The translations under genes and the position numbers were made by a program. A stretch of 64,000 bases of DNA from Loxodes magnus (lineage: Eukaryota > Ciliophora > Karyorelictea > Loxodida > Loxodidae): positions 1 through 64,000 of the forward strand of contig CAMPDV010001046.1 in the NCBI GenBank assembly GCA_946699065.1, written 5' to 3'. The notes beneath the pieces are model-generated. The model was not told the origin of the DNA and did not search any database. It saw nothing but the letters and a program-made list of their open reading frames with translations. Each line of letters begins with the position of its first letter. Positions within the stretch are counted from its first letter, which is position 1. Shown here in pieces: positions 10,680 to 35,562 of the stretch.

Positions 10680-12110
10680 AAATTACTCTAGTAACTAATT
10701 TTAGAGAGTTAAAATATAAAGAATTATCTGGAAATAAACTAAATAATTGCTTTATATTTTAAGCCTTTTCTCTTAAAAGTTACAGAGCTTATTAAAAGCA
10801 AGCCTCAAATTCTCTCCTTTGATATTTAAACTCTCTAGCATCCATAAATAAGAGAAAAGTATACAAAAATTAAAAGTTTATTTGATAGTAAATATCTGAA
10901 AGTATTGAAATCGTTTGAGGCAATAACTGGAATAAAAGTTTAAATACCAGAAACTTTCAAAAGACAAAACTCAGATTTGCCAAACCTAAAGGAACTTATG
11001 AATAGTGGTAGAAAAGTAAAAAGTTTGGAAAGAGACTAAAGAAGAAACAGTAATGGCTTGCTATTTAGTTAAATAGTGAATCTATTCCTTTAAACTCTTA
11101 TAGGAATTTTTTTTTAATTCTTCAGTTTACTCAGAAGATTATCAAATGTTTCTATATCTATCTTTTAATAACTTATAACAGTATAATATTTAAATTAAGA
11201 AACAAAAAAATTAGTTTCACATTTAAAAAAAAGTTAAATGTAATTAAGCAACTTAAATAAAGAGGCTAAAGATTAATTAAAGACTAAAGCATAATAATAA
11301 ATAGAAGAAGGAGGTTTAAACAAAAAGTTTTAATTTATTAATAATGTTTAAATAATGCTATAGTAACTACTAATTTAGTATATGCTCTAATAATAATTAG
11401 TGAAGCTTATTTATTTCAGTTTAAATTAAAAACAAAAGATACAATTGAACAAAATAGAAAACTGTGAGAATGCCTTTAATCTCTTATTTAATCTTAGTTC
11501 TTCATAAGCTGACTGATAAATGGGTTTAGATTCTCTCAGCCTAGAACTAATGGTTAAAATTAAAATATTAAAGAGATAAAAAATCAGAATTACAAATCAG
11601 AGAGATAAGGATAAAGCTAAACATAAAAAACTACTAGACCCTAAATAAAAAATTTATTCTTCTAGACTTTTTCAAAAATACTGGAAATGATTGAAACTAA
11701 AAGAGTAATAAAATCGATTGAGAGGTTAATGCATAAACTTTGAGAACATCAAAGATATAAAGTACTCAGAAAAAAGCGAGACAAAGCAATTAGATATATA
11801 TTAAAGATAGTTCTTCTATCAAATCTTATTTTTATTCGAGCGAAAGTGAAAAACTTAAGGAGATTCTTTTAGATTTGCTCTATAAAATTTTAAAATGAAT
11901 AGACAATTAAAATAATATTAGCTGCAAAGTATTAAAGTAGTTTTTCTTTTTACTCGGAAAAATATAGAAAAAGTGATTTATGAAAGAAGCAAGAAAAATA
12001 GGGATACAAATTCCAATAAAGCGCAGATATATAAAACTAAACTAGATAATTAATCTAAGTATTACTAAGCAATTTTGTATTTTGATTTTATATGGAAAAA
12101 AATGCAGAAT
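10680..12110 (+). CDS. Possible unrecognised coding region
   Basis: In one frame (codons starting at positions divisible by 3), read with TAA/TAG as Gln, I find protein-like sequence: ILSFDIQTLQHPQIREKYT, LFDSKYLKVLKSFEAITGIK, PETFKRQNSDLPNLKELM, and later YWKWLKLKEQQNRLRG and WKTQGDSFRFALQNFKMN. No TGA occurs in this frame from about 10680 to 11510, while the neighbouring frames contain several. Because all three stop codons may be sense here, ORF length is not evidence by itself, and AT-rich noncoding DNA can look like Lys/Asn/Gln/Ile-rich protein. No domain is recognised, and start and end are unknown. It could instead be a decayed gene or chance. Confidence 0.28.
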
Positions 12111-15100
12111 TTATAAGAAAAAACATAATAAAATCATAGTAAATTTTTTACTAAATCTAAGAAAGCACCAAAAATTAACTTTTATCCTTGCAAAAAAAGA
12201 AGATCTTAAAGAAACTGGTTTTTTAGTGTGAAATTCTTTAATAATATTTACCAATGGAATTAAAAGACATAATGAAAAAGATTGTAGCAGGTAAATTAGC
12301 AATTCTTCAAGTAAATAAAATGTAAATAGATCGCTCAAAAATAAAAGCATCCAGTTTTACTAAGTAATTAAGTTAAAATTAGAGATTTAATTTAAACTTA
12401 AAGAAAGATTATACAATTAAAAGGCTTTTTTAGATAATCTTATTAATGTAACCACTATTTATTTAGAATCTTTAATAATCTTAATTAGTCTGATTATCTT
12501 TAACTAGCATTTCAAATAAATATTCACTTATTATTTTTTAGATTCTAGTAATTTATATTGCTATTATTATATTCATTAATACCTAATAATAATTCCCTTT
12601 TTTGAATTAATAAAACTGCTTAATTCAAGCAAGAATAGTTGTAAAGGAGAGTTTTAATCTTAAAATAAAAGGAAATTGTCTTTTAAAAATTTAAATGAAA
12701 ATGAAATTGACAGACGCCAGAGATACGAAGCCTTTACTAAGAAGTTGATATATCTAAACGAGAAAACTGATAATGCATCAAATTTCCTATTTCTATGATT
12801 ATTTAGATTTGAACAAATAATCTTAAACTTCTTCATTTATTAAAGTATGCTCTTTTAATAATCATTATAGCAAGCGAATAATCTAAAGTCTTTGTAGAAG
12901 AAAAAACAAGTAGTATATAATTTATGATGTTGGTATAAATATTCAAAAATAATGATTTTCAGAAGCTTTCAAAATGCTATTATTTAAATTTAGCAGTATA
13001 GATAATAACCATTAGAGGTAGATTAATATTCAACTTAAAGTTCTACAGCTGAATTAAGATATTTTTATAGGATTTTATCTATAAATCTAAACAAAAAATT
13101 ATATTAGTAGAATTAACGAACGCTCTTTTATATAATTCTATCAATAAATAGTATTTTAATTAGATTTAGTTTTTTTCTACTTGGTAAAATAATAATTGCT
13201 TCTCATTTCTGTCTAGAAGCAATAATAATTCTTTTTATTGATTCATTTTTTTCATCTTTTGATTTTAAGTTCTACAGTCAGTATGAAATATTATCTCTCC
13301 AGTATTTTTAAGAATCATTTAAGAAAATTATTTTTTCTATTCATTCTTTGATGCCAGTAAGTTAAAAGATTTGAAGAGTGTTCTAAGACTATATTTGTTT
13401 CTTTTTGTGAGAATAATGCTTAAGATCTATTTGTTTACTAAAGCATTCTATTGCTTCTCTATATCTTAGAAAGTTTTAAGATTTCTCCTTTACAAGTTTA
13501 GCCTTAAGATTTTCTTTTCAAGGACTTGATTGACTGATTATGTAATCTATCTTATATTTATTCCCTTTAGATTGAACCATCAATGCTAATAGAACTTAAG
13601 TAAATTGTCTTATGTCTGCAAATTAAAGCTCTTAATATTTTTCCTGATACCTCAGAGAAATTCCTTTATTACTAAAATCTTATAGATTTTAGAATTTACT
13701 TAAAAACCTTATTAAAACATGTTTTTTGGTTCTTCAAGCTTTTATAATTTAATAATAAAATTTTTAATTTTTAATTAAAGAGTGAAATTTAAAGAAAAAA
13801 GAGAGGTTTATTCGTTAATGAATAGCTACAACAAATAATTATAATTAAAAGATGAAGAGAAAATTCAAGCTAAAGAAAGAAAAGTAAAAATGGACTAAAG
13901 ATGACTTGATTGAGATATCTAAATTTTAGAAATTTATCATGCGTAATATATTTAAATTTTGGCTAATGAATTAACTAAATTTTCTTAAATTTGCTATTTT
14001 GAATGTTGATGTGGAATCTTAAGCTAGCCTTTTATTACGTAACAAGGGTATTTTGAAGTAATATTTATCACTCAAAACCTCTTCTTTATGACTCGCTCAT
14101 CCTTTGAAAAGCGTAAATTACTATAATATGGTTAAGCAACTATTAAGGCTTTAATTTTCTTTCTAATGCTTATTATTCTAAAATTGACTAAAGAAGATAA
14201 AGAGAAGAAGTTTCCGTAACAATAGGATTAAAAATATTATTGCTAAGGAATTCATTTTTTGCATTTGGTAAATTGTTTCTAGCATATTCTTAAAATTATT
14301 GGCAGAGGAAAATACTTTTAATAAGCTTTATGCTATTCTAAGGGATTTCTCTATTTACAATCAGATCTAAATTAATTGAGTTATTTTATTCAAAGCATCA
14401 TTCAGCAAGTAGAAGTCCAAATACAAATATTATTACATACACTATTGCCAACTTCTTAATCTCAAAGCTCAAGTCAATAAATTTAAGTTGAAATTCGCTT
14501 TTTAGTTCTCTTTTTTTGTTGTTAAAAATTATTTTTATTAAAGAATTCACCGATCATTAGATTCTCCGACTCAACTATTTATTCTTCCTAAGTTTTTAAT
14601 GAAATTCTAGAATTTCAATTAAGTTTAATGTATTCTTATCTTGCTAGCATTGAATATCTTAAGCAATCTCAGTGTTCAATTCTATTATTAATGCTGAATT
14701 ATTCATTTTAAGTTAGCCAGCTTACATTCTTATTGATTTTAATATTTATTCTTACAGTTTATTGAAAAGGCTTACTTGTCTAAGTATTTATATACTCTGC
14801 TAACTCGCTTTCTACTTTATGTATTCTTCTAAGAAGATGAATCAAAGAATATTTGAAAGATTTTTGGCAGACATCTATCAACACTCTAATACCTTTTGTT
14901 AAAAATTTTTTTCTTTTCTTTTAAGCTTCAAGCATCTAAATTTTTTGTCTTTATTCAACTCTCTAAAATAAAAAATTAGTTAAACCTCATAAATTTTTAT
15001 AAATCCATGCCTTAAAATTATTATTAATAATACTCTCAAATCTCCTTGTAAAATACTTACCTATTAGTATTAATTAATAAGAACTTCCTTTCTTTATCCA

Positions 15101-16767
15101 ACTTTATGATGTTTAATCTTTATTTTAATTTTAGGTATTTTTCGGTTTAGTTATCTTAGATATTTTAAATGTAATTATTTTATCAACTTATTCAATCTTT
15201 AGACTTATATTCTGCCAAATATAATTTGCTGAGTTGTCTTAGGAAATTAATTCAAAAGACTTAAAAAAATCAGCTTTAATAATATAACTTCTTTCTATGT
15301 AGGCTAAAAATTTTTATTATACAAACTGCTACGTTTTCTAGTTTTTTTTGTATTAGACAACTAGTGAAAATCTGTTTCTTCCTAAGAAACTTATATCATT
15401 AGGAAAGCTTTAATTTAAAGAATATTCTAGAATAAAGCAATTTCTTGAAATTCAAAGGAGAAGTTTCTTAGCGGAATTGTTACTAATTCTTTTTACGTAG
15501 GATGAAGCTTTTTATGATTACATAATAGAATATAAGACGTTTTAAAAGTAAAAATTTAGCAAATATTAAGGATTTATTTTCATAATTTTTGTAGTTATTT
15601 AATTTTTAAAGCGCATTTTAAAAAAATTTTATACCTTTTAAGAGAGTTTATGAAAGCATGATTAAAAAATCTATTTTAGTACAATCATGCATTTTAAGTT
15701 CTTTATAGTTATTTTCTATGGTTTATTATACATTTTTAGTAAAAGAGCAATATAACTTTTTTATAGATGAATCTACAATTTAATTATTTTTTATGAAGCA
15801 AACAAAATTTTATTTAAATTGGCTCTTAATTCTAAGACTTTAATAGTTATCATTTTATTTTTTTATTAATTCATAAATTTTGGTTATTGGCTATAAGGTT
15901 ATAATTATTTTGTTAAATATTTTTTGTTATAAGTTATTATTTATAAGTTTGTTATCTATTTTATTATTTTGGCCTTTTCTGTTTATATTTCTTTATCTTT
16001 TTAAAAAATTTTTTAAGAGTTATATAATTAATAAATCTTAAATATATATAAAACTTAGAGATCTAAGTTCAAATAATTTTTTTTAGATATAGATTTTTTT
16101 TTGGTTTTTTTTATTGTTAGACTTTAAATTATATAACAAGTTTTTGATTTGGTTTTTTCAAAATATTTTACAATTTATATACGTTTGTAGTTATATATGA
16201 TAAATTTTTTTTTAAATTTTCAATTCATAAAGTTAGCATTATTAATTATACTATTGTGTAAGGTTATTGTAGTTGATATTTTAAGATTTTTAGATTTTTT
16301 TATTTCAATTTTGAAAGTTTAAACAACTCATCTCGTAATTTTTTTTGTTATTATTTTTTTTTAAAAAATTCATATTTTATTGTTTTTATATAGTAGCAAG
16401 CATTAAAAATAATTTACTAAATTTTAGTTTTCTAGTTAAAGTCTAGAACCAATAATTTTTAAAATGGTATATTTATTTAGTTTTATAAAAAAAAATTTAG
16501 TTTGAGATAGATTTTAAAATTTATAGGTGTTAAATGTTAAATTTCTTAGTTATAGTTGTAGTTATTAATTTTTAATTGGATAAAGAAGTTTTTCTCTTTT
16601 TTTGATCTAAAGTTTTTATTAGAGTTTATATCATTTTATTAAGTTAATTCACTCATATTTAATTTAAACAATTACTAAAAATTTCTTAATTTCATTATCG
16701 TTATTAAACAGATTTAATTAGGCTCTCATTCTTAAGTTAAAAAATTTAATTTAATTATAATTTAGAA
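12111..16767. other. Very AT-rich region, no supportable gene
   Basis: The DNA is extremely AT-rich, becoming T-rich on the plus strand after about 15.5 kb. Some frames read as hydrophobic, Lys/Gln/Phe-rich sequence, but TGA appears in them at about the rate expected by chance, and no motif of a known family was found on either strand. No tRNA-like or rRNA-like sequence was seen. The last few hundred bases are the 5' flank of the kinase gene; no promoter motif can be singled out. Confidence 0.5.
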
Positions 16768-18629
16768 ATGGTTTCGACTATTGACTAGGATTATATTATC
16801 TAAGCCTAAAAACTTAAAAAGGTAGAAGAGATAGCGAAAGGTGGTTTTGGAATAGTTTATAAAGGTTTATTGCAAGGTTGTACTGAGGTAGCGATCAAAG
16901 AACTTTATAACTAATCTTTATCAGTAGCGGCTAAGTAGGATCTGGAGCAAGAAATAGCCATTTAGAAAAAAATGCATCATCCAAATATAGTTTCTTTGTA
17001 TGGATATTGCCAGTAGCCTTTATGTTTGGTAATGGAGTATTTACCATAAAACTTATACTAGCTTATACATAACAAATAGGAGATATCTTGGGAAATTCGT
17101 TATAAAATTAGTCTGGAAATTGCAGTAGGGCTTGAGCATATACACGGCAAAAACATTATTCATAGAGATCTTAAGAGTAACAATATCTTATTAGATATTT
17201 AGTTAAGAGCAAAGATTACCGATTTTGGACTATCAAGAGTGAGAACCGAATCCAAATCGATGGAATCATTAAAATAAGTCGCTAACTTTCGTTGGATGGC
17301 TCCTGAGCTGATGTGCTTAAGGCCTAAATACAGCAAATAATCGGATATATTTGCTTTAGGTGTAATTTTATGGGAAATAGCCGCGAGAAAAATCCCATTT
17401 TAAGAATCCGAAGTTCTCTATATTGAGAGAGGTGTTAGTTATTGTGAAAGGGAGGAGATACCTGAAGATTGTCCTCCAGAATATGCACAACTAATTCAAG
17501 GATGTTGGCAATAAAAAGCAGCTGAAAGAATTAGTTTAGAGTAGATACAAAGCACTCTTTAAAACATTTAGTAGCAGCCGAGCCTAAAGAGTCAAAAAAA
17601 AGAAGAAATAAAGCAAGTAATTGACCCCAACGTTCTCTCTCAAATAGGAAACATTCAGAGTCAGCAATTCAAATAAATAAAATTAACGACTGAACCAACA
17701 GCGCAGTATCAAATCAATTATGACCAATCATAAGGTAATATCTTAATATTTTAGACTAAGTATTGAATGGTCATAGGAATTCCGTTAGATCAGTAGCTTT
17801 AACAAGTGACATGAGAACAATTGTCTCTGGAAGTTCTGATAAAACCATAAAGATTTGGGATGTGCAGACTGGAAGCTGTACGAGAACTTTGAAGGGTCAT
17901 GGGAATTCCGTTTGATCATTAGCTTTAACAAGTGACATGAGATCAATTGTCTCTGGAAGTTTGGATAATACCATAAAGATTTGAGATGTGCAGACTGGAA
18001 GCTGTACGAGAACTTTGAAGGGTCATGGGGATTACGTTAGATCAGTAGCTTTAACAAGTGACATGAGATCAATTGTCTCTGGAAGTGCAGATAATACCAT
18101 AAAGATTTGGGATGTGCAGACTGGAAGCTGAACGAGAACTTTGACGGGTCATGGGGATTCCGTTAGATCAGTAGCTTTAACAAGTGACATGAGATCAATT
18201 GTCTCTGGAAGTGGGGATAATACCATAAAGATTTGGGATGTGCAGACTGGAAGCTGTACGAGAACTTTGAAGGGGCATGGGGATTCCGTTAGATCAGTAG
18301 CTTTAACAAGTGACATGAGATCAATTGTCTCTGGAAGTGCAGATAAAACCATAAAGATTTGGTCCTTTTCAACTGGTCAGTTATTTCGAACGCTCAATGG
18401 GCATTCGGGCACTGTTTATTGTATCTGTTTAAGTAACGACATGAACTTTATATTTTCTGGATCTTACGACAAAACGATTAAGATTTGAAATTTTAATACG
18501 GGTGATTGTATATAGACATTGTAAGGACACACGGAAGGAATTTTCGCATTAGCATTGAGTAAGGACAACAAGTGGTTGGTATCTGGTTCTAAAGACACAA
18601 CAATAAGAAAGTGGAAGGTGGCGAATTGA
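16768..18629 (+). CDS. Protein kinase with C-terminal seven-blade WD40 propeller
   Basis: Exons 16768-17734 and 17755-18629 give 613 residues when TAA/TAG = Gln and four internal TGA = Trp. Kinase domain (about residues 20-268): glycine loop [17 protein letters not shown] lysine (44), HRDLKSNN catalytic loop (132-139), DFGLSR (152-157), RWMAPE (175-180) and CWQQKAAERI. It is active-looking and TKL/Raf-like. A Gln-rich linker follows, then seven WD40 repeats spaced exactly 42 residues from 328 ([14 protein letters not shown]) to 613, enough for one closed propeller. Blades 2-5 are nearly identical; 6 and 7 are diverged. Two of the internal TGAs are the Trp of IWD/IWN (17982, 18486). The others are at 17913 (VWSLA) and 18129. 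Termination is at TGA 18627, with another in-frame TGA two codons on. Likely role: Ser/Thr phosphorylation directed by propeller binding to a ligand or partner. Confidence 0.88.
17735..17754 (+). other. 20-nt GT-AG intron in the kinase-WD40 gene
   Basis: The segment begins GTAATATC and ends ATTTTAG. Removing exactly these 20 bases (phase 1) joins the kinase-linker frame to the first WD40 blade. Left in, the reading runs into a TGA within about 35 bases and misses all seven blades. Introns this short with GTA...TAG ends are typical of several ciliate lineages. Confidence 0.8.
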
Positions 18630-18660
18630 GAATTGTGAATTTAACATTTTAAGTTTTACG

Positions 18661-18762
18661 ATTAAAGTATTAAAGTATAAAAGTATTAAAGTATAAAAGT
18701 ATAAAAGTATAAAAGTATTAAAGTATAAAAGTATTAAAGTATTAAAGTATTAAAGTATTATT
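18661..18762 (+). repeat. 8-bp microsatellite downstream of the kinase-WD40 gene
   Basis: About twelve copies of an 8-bp unit alternating TATTAAAG and TATAAAAG, starting some 30 bp after the stop codon. It lies in what would be the 3' UTR or downstream spacer. Confidence 0.9.
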
Positions 18763-19390
18763 GTGGCTATTAAGTTAAAGAAAATTTCTAAGTCTTAGTT
18801 AAAATTAAGTTAATGGCTTTCTAAAATTTTATTTAGTTATTTATTAGGTTAAAATTAATTTAAGTTTAGTTTGTATACTTATAAAAAAAAGAAGTCCACT
18901 TATTTCTGAAATTAATTTAATTAATTTAATTTTTTTAGGAAGTTCTACTTGTAGCAATTAATTGAGTATTATGATTATTAAGTGCTAAAAAAACGGCTAA
19001 CTAAAACGCTAATAACTTTGACTTAGAAAAATTTTAAAGTCATTTTATTTAAAACGTAAAAGGATTTTTTTCAGACTTAAGTTTTAATAAAAATTTTAAA
19101 ACTTACGTTACAATTTAAGATTTTTTTTTGGAATGGACAGTTTAAGTTATTTTCTATTTTTATTTTTTTTTTATTATTTTTTTAATTTTCCCTTAAGTTA
19201 AATATTATAATAATTTTGTTTTTTTCTAGCGATGTGTAATGGATTATCAAAGTAGTTTTGTAATTTTGAGTTTAAATAAATTTTAAGATAGTAAGAAGGG
19301 ATTTCCGATAGTAAAAAGTTTTGAGAAAGTTTCTTTTGATTTTTACTGGCAATAGAAGCCTGAAATTCGCAAAAAGTGCGAAAGCCTTTT

Positions 19391-20060
19391 TTTGCTCAGA
19401 GTTTTACACTATAGGGACGAGCTGGGACGAGCTGGGACGAGCTGGGACGAGCTGGGACGGAACAAACTTAGGGGATTCAGGACGGAAAAAAGTTCAGAAA
19501 GGAATAAAATTCAAGAAAAAGTTAAAAAATAAAAAGAGTATTCAGAAATAATAGATACAAAAAGTTTTGAAAATTTTTGATTTTGGGTTGTGATAATCTC
19601 TTGATTTTTGATCTTATTTGTTCGGAAATTTATTCGAAATAGGAAATGATAATTTTTTTTGATTTTTAGTAATAAATAGAAGGAAAACAAGTAAAGATAA
19701 AGCTCTAAAATGAGAAAATTTTATTTTTGTTTTTTTGCTCAGCTTTTACACTACAAGACTTTTTTCGGACAGGATAAACTTAAAAATTATAGAAAAAAGG
19801 TTTAAAAATAAAAAATTTTTTAATTTAAATGTATTTTCTAAAAAGTTTAAAAGATTTATTAAAAAAAGACTAAAACTGTTAAAGCCGTTTTTTTATTAAG
19901 AGTTTTGCACTACAAATAATTTTATGGACGAAAATAAAATCAAAAAAATGAAAGTTAAAAGAAATGAAAATTTAAAAACTTGTATAAACAGACAGATAAA
20001 AACAAAGACGATAAAAAAACGGAAAAAAAACCTTCTTTGGCAGTGAATTTTACATTAATA
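19391..20060 (+). repeat. Dispersed TTGCTCAG...TTTTACACTA motif copies
   Basis: Near 19391 (TTGCTCAGAGTTTTACACTA), 19734 (TTGCTCAGCTTTTACACTA), 19892 (TTATTAAGAGTTTTGCACTA) and 20038 (GCAGTGAATTTTACATTA), a T-run is followed by a decaying copy of one motif. The first strongly resembles the core GCTCAGAGATTTACACTGG of the 84-bp satellite at 1-5035. These may be isolated, old relatives of that satellite unit. The later copies are weak. Confidence 0.45.
19414..19460 (+). repeat. 10-bp minisatellite GACGAGCTGG
   Basis: About four perfect tandem copies of GACGAGCTGG, unusually GC-rich against the AT-rich spacer, immediately after the first dispersed TTGCTCAG motif copy. Confidence 0.9.
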
Positions 20061-20556
20061 AATTAACTTTATGAGAAAAAAGTATAAAAACATTTTATAT
20101 AGATTGAAAAAACAAAATAAAAGAATATCTGAAAATCTTAAAAGAATAAAAATAAAAATAATATAAATAATGTTCTTTAAATATGAAATATCTAAGGAAA
20201 ATAAATAAAAGAAAAAAAAATAGAAAAATATTATTAAAAAAAATTTTTCGAAATATCGAAAAAAAAATCGAAAAAATATACTAAAATAAAAAGTTCCTCT
20301 TAAAAAAAAGAAAAAGAGAATTAAAAAAAGTAAATGGAAAAATTTATTTTTAAATCAAATGAAAAATCGATATACTAAAAACATAAGTAAAAAATAAAAC
20401 AAAACAAAAAAATATATAAAATAATAAATAAAAAAAAAATAAAGATCATGTCTTGAAACATTAAAAAAAATAAAAATTATTTAAAACTATATTAAAAAAA
20501 ATAAAAATTATAAGAAAAACTAAAAATATAAGAAAAACAATAAAAACCTCAAAGAA

Positions 20557-20757
20557 AAGTGAAGAAGAAAAGTAAGAAAAAGAGTCTGAAGATCAGTTTA
20601 AGTAAATAATAAGTCATTTGAAGATTAAAAATGATTTCTAAAAAAGTGAAGATGAAAAGTAAGAAAAAGAGTGTGAAGATCAGTTTAAGTAAAAAATAAG
20701 TCATTTGAAGTTTAAAATTGATTTCTAAGAAAAGTAAGAAGAAAAGAAAGAAAAAGA
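20557..20757 (+). repeat. 87-bp repeat, about 2.3 copies, E/K-rich if translated
   Basis: GAAGATCAGTTTAAGTAA recurs 87 bp apart (near 20588 and 20675) inside a longer repeated block, with a partial third copy running into the WD40 array. With TAA as Gln one frame gives SEDEKQEKE, then EDQFKQ and ISHLK in each copy: a charged, coil-like 29-residue repeat. That frame is not the frame of the WD40 units. The array begins mid-unit (CTATGGGACGTC) directly after this block, so the junction looks like a breakpoint rather than a gene start. Confidence 0.6.

Positions 20758-35562
<14,805 letters not shown>

Larger units (their letters stand above)
18763..20556. other. AT-rich spacer between the kinase gene and the WD40 array
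   Basis: No gene is supportable. The first part is T-rich and contains TTTTTTCTAGCGATGTGTAAT near 19225, shared with the flank of the WD40 relic near 5240. The last part (about 19920-20520) is strongly A-rich on the plus strand. Embedded are a 10-bp minisatellite and several degenerate copies of a TTGCTCAG/TTTTACACTA motif, listed separately. Confidence 0.6.

Noticed and set aside
12111-12350. Minus-strand 79-codon Leu/Phe-rich ORF
   Set aside because: Composition is that of AT-rich noncoding DNA, and no domain or related sequence could be recognised.
18149-18352. Minus-strand ORF over the WD40 blades
   Set aside because: Mirror of the repeated blades; the sense strand has full WD40 hallmarks.
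17755-18629. Calling the kinase-WD40 gene a pseudogene because of four internal TGA codons
   Set aside because: Two of the four are at the invariant Trp of the blade and one at a common Trp position. The seven-blade spacing and the rest of the gene are intact, and TGA also marks Trp in unrelated ORFs here.
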